A stretch of 64,000 nucleotides of DNA from the NCBI GenBank assembly GCA_040902105.1, contig JBBDXW010000026.1, forward strand, positions 105,044 through 169,043, read 5' to 3'. Position numbers and translations under genes: made by a program. Origin of the DNA: IDS-8 sp040902105 (GTDB taxonomy: Bacteria > Pseudomonadota > Gammaproteobacteria > Steroidobacterales > Woeseiaceae). Below are positions 41,708 through 51,300 of the stretch, one piece after another; the stretch's first letter is position 1, and each line of letters begins with the position of its first letter. Under the pieces are notes generated by a model. The model searched no databases. It had not been told where the DNA came from and saw only the letters and a program-made list of their open reading frames with translations.

Positions 41708-42646
41708 CTAGAGCGGGGACGTATCCGGCACCAGGCTGCCCTCGATGCCCCAACCGCCGGTCAGGTATTCCTGCATATAACGTGACAGGTTGATCGCGGC
41801 GTACTCATAGTAGCGGAACAGCCTGCGATCCGTCGGCCCCAGCCGTTCCTCGGTGTAACGCGTGAGGCCGGCCAGATCGTGCGGGTCGACGCCGTCAATG
41901 ACCGCCTGCTGTGCAAACTCGATCTGTCGCTCCCAATAATCAAGGATTTCAATGAATTGTTGTCGATCGAGTATCCAGAAATGACCGGGCACAAAAATTT
42001 CCCAGTCCAGGCTCAGGAATCGGCGCATGACCGCGACGTAGTGCGCCAGATGCCAGTCCATCAAATAACAGTAACCGACGCCGGCGGCCACTGTATCGAC
42101 CATGAACAGGACCTTGCTCTGGGGAAAGTACGCCGCCACGTTACCGTCCCCGTGAGTCGGGCCTGGATAGATCAACTCAAAACTGCAACCGTCATTGGCA
42201 CAGGCAATTCGCTCGCCTGACCAGACTTCGCTTGCCGGCAATTGACCATCAGACTGTCTTCCAATGATGACCCGATTGGCGTAGTCGTGGGCAATGATAT
42301 CGGCGTCAGGTGCGAGATCAGCTGCATAACCGGTGTGATCCAGGTGATCGTGAGAGTAAACGATGGTGTGGACCGGTTTTTTCGGAAATACCCGTCCGAT
42401 ACCTGAGCCGTATGCCCGTGCAGTACCTGGCGTAGTCAACGTGTCGAACGCGATGCAGCCTTTCTTACCCTCGAGGAAGATGGTGCGGTATATGCCTTCG
42501 CTTGCCGTCCATATGTTATCAACGACGGGCTCGTATGTGATGTCTCGCCATGCCCCCTGTATCGGAATATTGGTGCCGATCGTGAAGATGCCGCAGTGCT
42601 CGGATGGCCGCAGATTCGGCTCGTTTTCGTCGCTGTTGCTAGTCAT
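41708..42646 (-). CDS. MBL-fold metallo-hydrolase B
   Basis: The 312-residue paralogue of the next gene carries YSHDHLDHTGYAADLAPDAD, YPGPTHGDGNVAAYF and LFMVDTVAAG, so the dinuclear metal ligands are complete. No signal peptide is seen. It starts 1 base after the AraC gene ends, so the two are probably co-transcribed with hydrolase A. Confidence 0.88.
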   Translation of the reverse strand: MTSNSDENEPNLRPSEHCGIFTIGTNIPIQGAWRDITYEPVVDNIWTASEGIYRTIFLEGKKGCIAFDTLTTPGTARAYGSGIGRVFPKKPVHTIVYSHDHLDHTGYAADLAPDADIIAHDYANRVIIGRQSDGQLPASEVWSGERIACANDGCSFELIYPGPTHGDGNVAAYFPQSKVLFMVDTVAAGVGYCYLMDWHLAHYVAVMRRFLSLDWEIFVPGHFWILDRQQFIEILDYWERQIEFAQQAVIDGVDPHDLAGLTRYTEERLGPTDRRLFRYYEYAAINLSRYMQEYLTGGWGIEGSLVPDTSPL

Positions 42647-42647
42647 C

Positions 42648-43640
42648 CTAGTGGCACAGCGTTTCGCGAGGCAGTTCGCCGAATCGTTGTTTGTAGGCAG
42701 CGCAGAAATGGCCGAGGTGAAGAAATCCGTAATTCATCGCGATTGTGGTGACGGACGCGTGACGCGGATCGACACTGGCCAATGTTTCCCGCACCATGTC
42801 GAGCCTGAGATCTTTCAAATAACGCATCGGCGTCGTATTCAGGTACATCTTGAAGCCCGCAAACAATGCGCGCGTGCTAACGTCGACCGCGGCCGCCACG
42901 TCCTCGGGCCCGATCGGCTCGACGAGATTCTGCTTCATGAATTCCTGCGCCCTCGCTATATACGCGGGGTGCGGGCGTCCAATCCCTTTACGCAATTCTT
43001 CCTGGTAATTGTGGTCCAGGCAACTCAGCAATCCGGAGATCAACAGCGAGGCCATATGATTGCGTGCGATGGACGAACTGCATATTCCGCCGGCCTCGGT
43101 CAGCGACATCGTCATCAGGTGCAACAAACTCGTAATTTCTTTTGCTGACGTGGTCGTCAAGGGCACCGCCGGCGCAAACTCGACGGGCCGCTCTATGTGG
43201 CGTCCCAGCTGCTGTTCCAGGTGGTGCTCCATGTCCTTTCTCTCGACGCGCACAATGAGCTGCTCACACCCTTCACCGAACGTCATATCAACCCCGAGGG
43301 TCGGCGAAATCATGACGGCCTGTTTCGTGCAACAGTGAACCGCCTCGTTGTCGACTTTGACGAACGCTTCCCCGCGTATCGGAATCTGAAGCAGGAAAAA
43401 ATCTCTCAGCAGTTGGGGCCGCACGCTCACACGGGCCCCGTGCCGATGATAGATCAGCGCGATACCTTCGATCTGCGCGCGGCTTATGCAGACGTCGAGT
43501 ACCTGGTGTCGGCCCACCACGTCGAGCTGATGAGGTACAAAGAGGCAACTGATATGCTCGCGTGCGGCATCGAGATCGGAGGTTTTGTATGGATTGGCGT
43601 TCGCCAGACGCGGCAGCGTCGCCGAAAGTTCGCTGTACAT
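42648..43640 (-). CDS. AraC family transcriptional regulator
   Basis: The 330-residue regulator has an N-terminal AraC_binding_2-like domain (RPQLLRDFFLLQIPIRGEAFV). A C-terminal HTH at about residues 230-330 includes PEDVAAAVDVSTRALFAGFKMYL and YGFLHLGHFCAAYKQRFGE. It heads the unit with two MBL hydrolases. Its family binds direct repeats about two helical turns apart, which makes it the best local candidate for the repeated 38-bp motif; this pairing is inferred. Confidence 0.93.
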   Translation of the reverse strand: MYSELSATLPRLANANPYKTSDLDAAREHISCLFVPHQLDVVGRHQVLDVCISRAQIEGIALIYHRHGARVSVRPQLLRDFFLLQIPIRGEAFVKVDNEAVHCCTKQAVMISPTLGVDMTFGEGCEQLIVRVERKDMEHHLEQQLGRHIERPVEFAPAVPLTTTSAKEITSLLHLMTMSLTEAGGICSSSIARNHMASLLISGLLSCLDHNYQEELRKGIGRPHPAYIARAQEFMKQNLVEPIGPEDVAAAVDVSTRALFAGFKMYLNTTPMRYLKDLRLDMVRETLASVDPRHASVTTIAMNYGFLHLGHFCAAYKQRFGELPRETLCH

Positions 43641-43760
43641 GGTCGAGCCCCCACGGCGTTGTGAAACGCCTGTTATTTGCTGCTGTCCGGTGCTTATGTT
43701 AGCAGCGGATTCGCGTCCCTTTAATAGCAGTTCACTGTATGGACCGGTCGCGTGCCAGCC

Positions 43761-44714
43761 TCAGTCACACGGGGTCGGGTTCCAGCCCTCTCCGTCTTCG
43801 ATTTTCTTGAAATGCGTACTCGTAATGAATTCTCGCGACAGATAAGCCGGATCGGTGACAACCGTAGTGACCACCAGCCAGTCTTCACCGAATGCCGATA
43901 TACGGTCAAAATACTCGGTCAGCAGCGTATCTGCGCTGTACGGCACACCGTTTTTTCGAAGGTATCCTGCCGCCAGGTTTCGGGTAACGACCCTGAGCCC
44001 TGACTCCTGCCAGTTCGCAGCCGAATCACCCTGCAAGCTTGCCGGCCGGCCGTTGGGTTGAATCGGAACAAAGTGAAACTCCCGGGTCTGCATACCGTGG
44101 TCCGTATCCAGGCGCAGCGTCTCGTCATCGTCCCAGCTAAGCCGTACCCGCATCGGGTTACGCATCAGGCCCGCGGCACCGAAAGCCTTGCATTGATCGG
44201 TCTCCCGCTCCGGGTCCCAGCTATTCGTTACCCGTTCGCCCTCAACATTCAACGGCAGACTCGCAATGTCTCCTTTTGGCGGCGTCATCATGCGCCAGCG
44301 CCAGTCTTCGGTCACCACCGACACCCAGTAGCCTGTCAGATCCACCGGCGCGCCTTCCCGATTCTGCTTGACCGGTTCGTCGTCCTGGGACCGGCAGTCT
44401 GCGTTGATATCGTAATCGCATTTCGGCGGCTTTTCCTCAGCGGCAGGTTTTTCGTCCTGCGCCCTTGCGTCTGCACCGAATCCCAGGGTAACGATAATCG
44501 CTGTTGCGGCGACCAGTGCATCCACCAGGGAAGCTCTGCACAAGTCTTCATAGAGGCGCGGTTTGGGGCCCCCCNNNNNNNNNNGGGCGACCACAGCAGC
44601 GTCCGGCGAAATCGCGGGTCGCCCGCAATGGCGGGCTCCTACAGCGCTCCAATTGCGACTCGTGCGGAGTTTCCCCAGGGCAGCGGGCTTCGCGAGAACG
44701 ATCCTGAAGTTCAT
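43761..44714 (-). pseudogene. secreted protein gene split by a MITE in its signal-peptide region
   Basis: The body encodes a secreted protein of about 255 residues with PVDLTGYWVSVVTEDWRW, NGVPYSADTLLTEYF and TVVTDPAYLSREFI, related to the gene at 46193. Its original start seems to be ATG 44714 (MNFRIVLAKPAAL), and the signal peptide continues as VDALVAATAIIVTLGFGADARA. Between these halves lies the element at 44529-44674, which contains the assembly gap. Because the gap length is arbitrary, the frame across it cannot be trusted; the protein is either broken or carries a disrupted signal peptide. The family function is unknown. Confidence 0.65.
44529..44674. mobile_element. MITE-like insertion containing REP and assembly gap
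   Basis: The left end GGAAGCTCTGCACAAG and the right end (reverse strand GGAAACTCCGCACGAG) are inverted copies. CCAG flanks both sides (44525-44528 and 44675-44678). The interior holds a REP at 44617-44644 and ten N (44575-44584). The self-complementary sequence probably caused the assembly break. Confidence 0.7.
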
Positions 44715-44745
44715 GGAAATTACCTTTGATCCACGCAACGATCGA

Positions 44746-45153
44746 CTACTCGAACGTCTCGTCCTCTTCAAATCCCCAGCGGAAGCCATCCGCAGGCCGC
44801 TCGATCGTGCGCAACAGTATCCTGTGATCTTCGACATTTCGGCCCGGCAGGCCGGTGATGATCACGAAGTCGCCGGGTTTCAGCGTTGACCTGTCGATTC
44901 CCTGCCGGCCGAGGGCGGCAGCGCCGCCCCACTCGATCGCGTAGCGTATTTCGTTTCCCGACTCATCCTTGACGATGACGTGCACATAAGAATGCGGATT
45001 GCGAAACATGAACGCAGCCAGTTCACCTTCGACCCGTGCTTTCTCGCCATCGATGTAGGTTGCCGGAAACGAATGGTGAGAAGATGCTTCATAGCCGCAG
45101 ATGAGCAGAATGACAGCGACCGTCCACGGCAATCCGACCTTCTTTATCTGCAC
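44746..45153 (-). CDS. DUF6152 family secreted protein (copy 1)
   Basis: The 135-residue product starts with GTG at 45151-45153 and has a signal peptide ending near YEASSHHSF. The mature part has HHSFPATYIDGEK, FRNPHSYVHVIVKDESG and LKPGDFVIITGLPGRN, the DUF6152 pattern of an OB-like beta-barrel with an N-terminal His pair. It may bind a metal. It is coupled to the upstream MBL gene (start overlaps the stop) and lies 31 bases from the split gene. A second copy is at 55344. Confidence 0.82.
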   Translation of the reverse strand: MQIKKVGLPWTVAVILLICGYEASSHHSFPATYIDGEKARVEGELAAFMFRNPHSYVHVIVKDESGNEIRYAIEWGGAAALGRQGIDRSTLKPGDFVIITGLPGRNVEDHRILLRTIERPADGFRWGFEEDETFE

Positions 45154-46175
45154 TAGTGCATCCCCTGTCGAGCGAGCTCGTTGTAAATCGCTTCGACAAA
45201 CTGATCCGTTGTCCAGAATCCCGAATCCGCGCCATAACGAACGTCAAATCCGAATGTCGGTCGCGTTGCCAGCACTTCGTCTAGCGACATGCCTTCGTTG
45301 ATTCTTTCCTGAATCATGCTGCGGACGATCGTCAGCATGTCGCGATACTCGACCACTTCCGATTCGTCGCAAAGGCGCCCGTGGCCTGGAATTATGAGAG
45401 TGCCTCCTTCCTGCAGTGCTGCCGGCACTGCCATCTCGATAATCCGGTTCAGGGCGGCGATTATCCCATCGATCGTGCCGCCCTTCTCGATGTCGATATA
45501 CGGATACCCTGTGGTGATAAAAATGTCTCCCGCACTAATGACGTCGGAGCCACGAAAAAATACGACACTGTCCCCGTCGGTGTGAGCATTCGGCTGGTGA
45601 AAGATCCGCACGGCTTCGCCGTTAAAGTAGAGATCCTTGCTTGCAGTAAAGTATGTCGAGGTCGGCCACGCTTCCAGCGGCAGCGCCGGTTCCTGTACGC
45701 TGATCGTGTTCAGCACGTTTTCGTGCGAGTAGATCGGAGCGCCGCCTTCGCCTTCGTCCGTTGCCCCCTGGTTTCTATTGAACAAAGCGTCGCCGGCCAT
45801 CGAGACCGCCGCATTTCCACCAATGTGGTCGGAGTGAGAATGCGTGTTGATAATATGCCGAACAGGCTTGTCGGACAGCGACTGAACGGCCTTAATCAGC
45901 TGTTCGCTGGATGTCTCCACCATCGTATCGACCAGCAGCACGCCTTCGTCTCCGACCTGTACTGTCACGTTTGCGGTTTCGCCCACCAGCATATAAACAT
46001 TTCCGCGAACGTGAAGGATGCCGATTCCTTTGTCGGCGGTTTCGTCGTCAGCCTGCTCTATAGCCTGCGCACTGCAGGAAGCCGACACACAAGCCAGTAC
46101 CACGCCGATCGAAACATTTGTCAACACATCCAGGCGCATTGGCCTTCGTAATGAAAAACTGCGAATCGAAGTCAC
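45153..46175 (-). CDS. exported MBL-fold metallo-hydrolase C
   Basis: The 340-residue product begins with GTG (46173-46175) after GGGAG. It has a signal peptide or lipobox-like segment (VVLACVSASCSAQA), so it should act in the periplasm. The zinc motifs are complete: INTHSHSDHIGGN, HQPNAHTDGDSVVF and SAGDIFITTGYP, then IIPGHGRLCD. The layout resembles QuiP/SoxH-like MBL proteins. It is flanked by the GlcG-like and DUF6152 genes in one tight unit. Confidence 0.9.
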   Translation of the reverse strand: MTSIRSFSLRRPMRLDVLTNVSIGVVLACVSASCSAQAIEQADDETADKGIGILHVRGNVYMLVGETANVTVQVGDEGVLLVDTMVETSSEQLIKAVQSLSDKPVRHIINTHSHSDHIGGNAAVSMAGDALFNRNQGATDEGEGGAPIYSHENVLNTISVQEPALPLEAWPTSTYFTASKDLYFNGEAVRIFHQPNAHTDGDSVVFFRGSDVISAGDIFITTGYPYIDIEKGGTIDGIIAALNRIIEMAVPAALQEGGTLIIPGHGRLCDESEVVEYRDMLTIVRSMIQERINEGMSLDEVLATRPTFGFDVRYGADSGFWTTDQFVEAIYNELARQGMH

Positions 46176-46192
46176 GTGACTGCTCCCGGCAT

Positions 46193-47008
46193 CTACTCGA
46201 TGTATGACGGATACATCGTCTCCGCCCCGCCCAGAGCCGCCTCACTCGAAAGCTGGTACTTTTCAGCAAATTCATCGGCGTACGGATTCTTCCATGGGAA
46301 GTAGTGGGGAACGAAACCCGGTTCCTTTCCGGCAAGTTCCGTTACGATCTCGCACTTCCAGGGAGGAATCTCTTTCTGCAGGTTCTGCGTGTAATTGGTC
46401 GTGTGTATCAGCGGTTCCGTAAGATAGTCAGGATCCTGCACGATTCTCGCTACGGTCAGATGATTATCGTGTCGAATGTAATAGACAATGATCGTTGCCC
46501 TGTCACTGCGAGGCACGCCGTTGCGTCGTGAATAGGCCTCCTTCAGGTGTGTTGTAGTAATCTTCAGTTTGTCTCCGTCCCATTCCCCGGTTGAGAACCC
46601 CTGATACGCATGTGGGGCATATTCGGGTGGGTGTGGACGGCCGTCCATATAGACAGTCTGCTTCTCTTCTCCCCACTGCCGGTGCGATTTATAGGCGATG
46701 AGTTCCTGCGTGAACGGGTCGATATCCTTCCAGATGCGAAAATTCGTCCAGAACACCGTGTAATCCAGCGGCAGCTGTGCGCACTGCCGTTCCGGCTGAT
46801 TGATGAGAGAAGGATTCCAGCTTAGAGCACGCTGCCGCGCCGCATCGTTTATCGGCAAGCCGGTATAATCCGCGATGTTGGGACCGGTACCCACTTCGAT
46901 CCAGTCTTCGTGATAGGCGACAAACCAGTTGCCGGACAGATCGATTTCTGCAAATACCGACCCGGCGGCCAGCATCGCGATTATCCAGATAAAGGCAGTC
47001 CGGCGCAT
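46193..47008 (-). CDS. secreted protein of unknown function (companion of DUF6152)
   Basis: The 271-residue product has a clear signal peptide (MRRTAFIWIIAMLAAGSVFA). The mature part has LSGNWFVAYHEDW, VYMDGRPHPPEYA, FSTGEWDGDKLKITTTHLKEAY and NGVPRSDRATIIVYY, a beta-rich pattern shared with the genes at 43761 and 55733. No catalytic motif is recognised. It sits 6 bases after the GlcG-like gene and 17 before MBL C, so all belong to one transcript. Confidence 0.75.
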   Translation of the reverse strand: MRRTAFIWIIAMLAAGSVFAEIDLSGNWFVAYHEDWIEVGTGPNIADYTGLPINDAARQRALSWNPSLINQPERQCAQLPLDYTVFWTNFRIWKDIDPFTQELIAYKSHRQWGEEKQTVYMDGRPHPPEYAPHAYQGFSTGEWDGDKLKITTTHLKEAYSRRNGVPRSDRATIIVYYIRHDNHLTVARIVQDPDYLTEPLIHTTNYTQNLQKEIPPWKCEIVTELAGKEPGFVPHYFPWKNPYADEFAEKYQLSSEAALGGAETMYPSYIE

Positions 47009-47014
47009 CGTCGA

Positions 47015-47578
47015 CTATTTACCGGCCAGCGGCGGCTGCGGGCCGATGACCTTCGTCAATGCTTCGTATGCGCATTGCTCGTCTCCGGCGCCGGTAGCGC
47101 CCCCGACACCGATCGCGCCGATCATTTGCGAGCCAACCATGATAGGCAGGCCGCCCGTGTACGGAAACTGGCCGAGATTGAACATCGTTGCCTGCATATC
47201 CTGGCCGTATCTCTCTATCATTGCGTGCGTCGAAGTACGCATATAAAGCACTGTTTGCGCTTTACGCCAGGCGGTATCGACTTCGATAGGATTCTCGCCG
47301 TCCATACGATATGCATAAACGATGTTGCCGGACGGCCCGAGGATAAATACGCTGAGCGACCAGTCGCGTTCTGCCGCATACGCCACGCAGGCTTTGGCGA
47401 CCTTTTCTGCGGCAGCAACGGATATTTCATGACGGTTGAGCGTCTTCTCCGCAGCTTCCGGGGAAATAACGTGTTCCGCATCCTCCTGGGCCCAGGCTGG
47501 CGATTGCACTGCCATGCCGAAACCCAGGCCCAGTATCGTCAATGGCAGTGAGCCGCCGATTTTCCATCGAATTGTCAT
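47015..47578 (-). CDS. GlcG/HbpS family secreted protein
   Basis: The 187-residue product has a signal peptide ending SPAWA and then the GlcG/HbpS domain: ISVAAAEKVAKACVAYAAERDW, RKAQTVLYMRTSTHAM, GGLPIMVGSQMIGAIGVGGATGAGDEQCAYEAL. Relatives bind haem or cobalamin or sense redox state; others are of unknown function. It lies in the periplasmic enzyme unit between the alpha/beta hydrolase and the DUF6152-associated genes. Confidence 0.9.
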   Translation of the reverse strand: MTIRWKIGGSLPLTILGLGFGMAVQSPAWAQEDAEHVISPEAAEKTLNRHEISVAAAEKVAKACVAYAAERDWSLSVFILGPSGNIVYAYRMDGENPIEVDTAWRKAQTVLYMRTSTHAMIERYGQDMQATMFNLGQFPYTGGLPIMVGSQMIGAIGVGGATGAGDEQCAYEALTKVIGPQPPLAGK

Positions 47579-47676
47579 GTGGCTTCCGTTCTTTTATCCA
47601 GCTGGCGAAAACGCGCTCCTGCCATGCTCATGTCCTCAGGTACAGCCAGGCTCGTGCGTCTTCATCGCGGACACGA

Positions 47677-48660
47677 CTACCGGCCCGATCCAAGCGGCAT
47701 TGCCGATTTCCATTGCGCGGGAGTTTTTCTCCCGGTGATCGAGTCGAGAAATCGCTCGACGGACACCGTCGTCAGGTCACCAGGCTCGCCAATCCGCTCA
47801 TTGGCACCGAAATGCTCTACGTGATCGAGCGCGACGACATCCGCCCGGACGTTTGCCGCCCTGAGCGCAGCACCGAATCCAACTGCCTGTTGTTCGCTGT
47901 CGCCGACGAGCGTCTGGCCGCCCGTGACATGGAATACCATGAACGGAGGGATGTTCTTTCCGCGCGATACCTTCGAGACCGGAACTACTTCGCGCCAGTC
48001 ACTGCCATACAGGGATTCCTGTTGTTCCGCGCCCGCCTGGTCCGTTTCGACGCCGTACCCGCCTTCATTCGCGATTACCCCCTTCAGCAGGCTCAGGTCT
48101 TTCCCGGCGTTCTTCAGGAAGGTCTCGTCCGTTGCGACCTGCGCCACCAGCCCTGCGCCGGCCGAATGTCCCATCAGGAAAATCCGTTCGGGATCGCCGC
48201 CGAACCCGGCGATATTGTCCGAGACCCAGGCGAGCGCATTGGCGACGTCCTGAACGTTACGGGGATACTGCCCTTCCGGCAAAAGCCGGTAATTGGTGCT
48301 TACAAAGATGTAACCCAGTTTGCTCACGAAATATTCAGGCTTCGGATCCAGATCCTTTGATGACGCCTTGTCCCCGACCCTGAAACCGCCTCCATGAACG
48401 AACACCATCACGGGTGAGCGAGTCTCAACGGGATCCGCCGTGTAGATGTCGAGGCTCGTGAACTGGTTGTCGGCAGACGTATCGTCGTACACGACATCGC
48501 GATACCAGACCTGCATCGTGAATGTGTGCGGGCGGTGGGACAGCGCGCCGCCGACGTGTACGTGCGACAGCTCGCGCTGATCGGCGAACCCGGGTGAAAC
48601 CACGCTGCCTACCAACAGGCCCGTCAGCAACAAGCGCAGGACTTTTTGATCAGTTTTCAA
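47677..48660 (-). CDS. exported alpha/beta hydrolase (carboxylesterase-like)
   Basis: This product of about 327 residues has a signal peptide (KVLRLLLTGLLVGSVVSPGFA). FVHGGGFRVGD forms the oxyanion hole and GHSAGAGLVAQVA carries the nucleophile Ser; a late HVEHFG supplies the His. The pattern matches BD-FAE/HSL-type esterases. TTG at 48660 is chosen because GGAGGG lies 7 bases upstream; the frame can be extended 7 codons to a TTG at 48681. It is the first gene after the TonB receptor and probably hydrolyses an imported ester. Confidence 0.87.
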   Translation of the reverse strand: MKTDQKVLRLLLTGLLVGSVVSPGFADQRELSHVHVGGALSHRPHTFTMQVWYRDVVYDDTSADNQFTSLDIYTADPVETRSPVMVFVHGGGFRVGDKASSKDLDPKPEYFVSKLGYIFVSTNYRLLPEGQYPRNVQDVANALAWVSDNIAGFGGDPERIFLMGHSAGAGLVAQVATDETFLKNAGKDLSLLKGVIANEGGYGVETDQAGAEQQESLYGSDWREVVPVSKVSRGKNIPPFMVFHVTGGQTLVGDSEQQAVGFGAALRAANVRADVVALDHVEHFGANERIGEPGDLTTVSVERFLDSITGRKTPAQWKSAMPLGSGR

Positions 48661-48727
48661 TCTCGACCCTCCGCCGGGCAATTGTTGATGCTAACTGGCG
48701 TTCATGCCGAAGCTGACCGCGGGCTGC

Positions 48728-51145
48728 TTATTCGAACTCGAACCGTATCGTCACACCTGCTTCGCGCGGCCTGCCGATGGTTCCGTCGTCGATCTGCAAC
48801 AGCGGGCTCATGAAACCGCCATCCGTGTATCGTTCGTCAGTGAGATTGGTGCCGAACACGGCCACCTCCCAGTTACCGACAGGCGGCGTGAACACCAGTC
48901 GAGCGTTCAGCAAACCGAATGAATCCTGCTCGAATTCTTCTCCGGTGTACCGGGTACTTTGATCGCCTGGCACGTACGTCCGGTTGTAGCCGTCCGTCCA
49001 GCTATAGTCGAGACGCATAGTGACCTCTCCGTTGTCCGCCAGGTTGCCGTTCCATTGCCCGCCAAAGCTGTATTGCAGTTCCGGCGCCATGCCGAAACCG
49101 GCGTCCAGGGTCAACTCCGATCCTTCCGCTATGTCCGTATACTCGGTATCCAGAATTCCCACATCCAGGTCGAACTGCCACTGCTCGGTGGGCAGCCAGG
49201 TGATCTCGACTTCCGCGCCCTTCGCTTCTGCCGAGGCCGCGTTGGTCGTGACAAAGGTCGGCAGTACGATACCGGTGAACGGATTCGTTACCGTGCCCTG
49301 CAACTGGATCTGGTCCCATTCCGTAAAGAATACGGTGGCATTCATTCTCAAAGTCTGGTTCAGCCAGTCCGAGCGCACCCCGATCTCGAAGTTGTCGATC
49401 TGCTCCGGAACGAACGGAAAATCGAAGTTGACCGCGTTGTTGTCGAGGTCGAATACCTGCACGCGGGAAATGCCGCCGGCGTTGTACCCTTGCGAGTAAC
49501 CCACATAGGCCATTGCACTGTCACCGAAGTTATTCGTCAACGCGACCCGGTAGGTATCCTGGTCGAAACTGTTTTTTATCTCATCCGTTCGACCGCCGCT
49601 TATGAGCGTGTCGCCGGGCGGCAGGCGCCCGGGGATATCGGCGCGCCGGGCCGTTTCCGGCGCGAACAGCTCTGTCCATTCGGAGTTGTCCTGGTCGTGA
49701 TAGCGCGCGCCGAGCGTCAGTGACAATGTGTCGGTGAAATCGTAGGTCACTTCCCCGAACAGGGCGATACCTTCCTCGAGACTCGAGGTCATGGAATCCT
49801 GCGACGGAGGAACCTGTATGCAGGGCGCCAACCCGCTTGCCGGGTTCCACGACTGGCACTCGGGTGAATTCGCTACATCGGCGAAATCCAGCTGCCCGGT
49901 GGCAAACTCCCACAGCGCCCAACGCATGAAATGGTCGAAGTCTTCTTCCTCCCAGGCGTAAGCGCCGACCATCCAGTGCAATCGATCATGGTCGCCGGTA
50001 AATTGAAATTCCTGGGTCCATCCCTCCCGGTCTGCCGTGCTTCCCTGGGAAAAGTAATTGAGTTCCGCGGCATCGAAATGGTTGTAATTCCATGACCATT
50101 GCTCGTGGAAATGGCTCAGCGACGAGACACTGATGTTATCGGTAATGTTGTACTCGAGTTTGAGATTGTAGTTCTTCAGGTCAATGATGATGCCCGGACC
50201 TTCGTTGTAATCCGATTTCGTCTTCAGGTCGCCGACCTCGCCGCCTGGACAGTTCATCACGTGGCTCTGACAGTCGTACTGTATCCCGACCAGTTGATAG
50301 TATTGTGAATTGGGTACCCAGAAGATGCTCCTTCCCAGGGGGTCGACGAATCCTGCGTCGACTCCGGGCGCGCCAGGGTCGAAGATGTGCAGGGTCACGT
50401 TTGCCTGCGTTCCTTCGAACTTCGCATCTTCCAGCGTAAACCTTGCCTGGAATTTATCGTTTGGCGTCCACAGGAGGTCCCCGCGAACCTGCGTATCATC
50501 CAGATCGCCATACGCCCGATTGACCGTAAGGCTCCTTACGTAACCGTCACGTTGCGCGCTGGAGACTGAAACCTTCGACAACAGTGTATCGGTAAGCGGG
50601 AAATCGGCAGCCAGCGAAAGGTCGCGCCTGTCGTAAGTTCCGACCGTGGCGGTTGCGCGTACCCCGAATTCCTCGGCCGGCAGCGCCGTGTAAAGCCTGA
50701 TCGCGCCGCCCGTGGTATCGCGGCCGTACAGTGTGCCCTGCGGACCCCGCAGCACCTCTACCCGGTCGAGTTCCATCACGCTGCGCTGCGACACGGAAAG
50801 GCTGCTCTGCTGCCAGACGTCGTCGACAAAGAATCCCGCCCGTGGGATTCCGCGCATCGCGAAGGTGTTGAACGCCGTGCTCGGGCCCGCGCTCACCATG
50901 ACATTCGGTGCAGCGGCGACGATGTCCTCGACACGCTCGATGCCACGCATCGCGATTTCAGAACCGGAGAACGCCTGAATGGAAACCGGCACTTCCTGCA
51001 GATTCTCCGCGCGTCGTCGCGCCGTAACGGTGATTTCTTCCAATCCCGAAGTTGCTTCAGGTTCCTGGTCCTGCGCGGCGGCCGGCAGGCTCACTGCAGT
51101 CAGTGCGGATGCGACTGCCCATGCTACATATGAATTCCGCAACAT
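48728..51145 (-). CDS. TonB-dependent receptor (large)
   Basis: The 805-residue outer-membrane protein has a signal peptide ending LPAAAQ and a TonB-box-like segment LEEITVTARRR. It carries the plug domain (VPVSIQAFSGSEI, TFAMRGIPRAGFFVDDVW, VEVLRGPQGTLYGRDTTGGAI) and a 22-strand barrel that ends in GVTIRFEFE. The terminal aromatic Phe suits BAM recognition. This subfamily often takes up large organic molecules in Sphingomonas and marine gammaproteobacteria. It adjoins esterase, GMC and tannase-like genes, so the ligand may be an ester-bearing aromatic or terpenoid. Confidence 0.95.
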   Translation of the reverse strand: MLRNSYVAWAVASALTAVSLPAAAQDQEPEATSGLEEITVTARRRAENLQEVPVSIQAFSGSEIAMRGIERVEDIVAAAPNVMVSAGPSTAFNTFAMRGIPRAGFFVDDVWQQSSLSVSQRSVMELDRVEVLRGPQGTLYGRDTTGGAIRLYTALPAEEFGVRATATVGTYDRRDLSLAADFPLTDTLLSKVSVSSAQRDGYVRSLTVNRAYGDLDDTQVRGDLLWTPNDKFQARFTLEDAKFEGTQANVTLHIFDPGAPGVDAGFVDPLGRSIFWVPNSQYYQLVGIQYDCQSHVMNCPGGEVGDLKTKSDYNEGPGIIIDLKNYNLKLEYNITDNISVSSLSHFHEQWSWNYNHFDAAELNYFSQGSTADREGWTQEFQFTGDHDRLHWMVGAYAWEEEDFDHFMRWALWEFATGQLDFADVANSPECQSWNPASGLAPCIQVPPSQDSMTSSLEEGIALFGEVTYDFTDTLSLTLGARYHDQDNSEWTELFAPETARRADIPGRLPPGDTLISGGRTDEIKNSFDQDTYRVALTNNFGDSAMAYVGYSQGYNAGGISRVQVFDLDNNAVNFDFPFVPEQIDNFEIGVRSDWLNQTLRMNATVFFTEWDQIQLQGTVTNPFTGIVLPTFVTTNAASAEAKGAEVEITWLPTEQWQFDLDVGILDTEYTDIAEGSELTLDAGFGMAPELQYSFGGQWNGNLADNGEVTMRLDYSWTDGYNRTYVPGDQSTRYTGEEFEQDSFGLLNARLVFTPPVGNWEVAVFGTNLTDERYTDGGFMSPLLQIDDGTIGRPREAGVTIRFEFE

Positions 51146-51300
51146 TTTTTATCTTCCCCCGAAAATATTGCCAGTGCCCATCTCGTTTGCAGCCCCGACA
51201 TTCCTGCTACGTCCGAAAAAAACCTGTATTTCGTCGGCCTGCGGTCTTGCAATGCTTCGTTACTTCTCGAATCCTGGTGCGGGACCTGGGGACAAAGCGA

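Noticed and set aside
51155..51190. Possible fifth copy of the 38-bp motif upstream of the large TonB receptor
   Set aside because: Only CCGAAAAT and a few scattered bases match; too weak to count.
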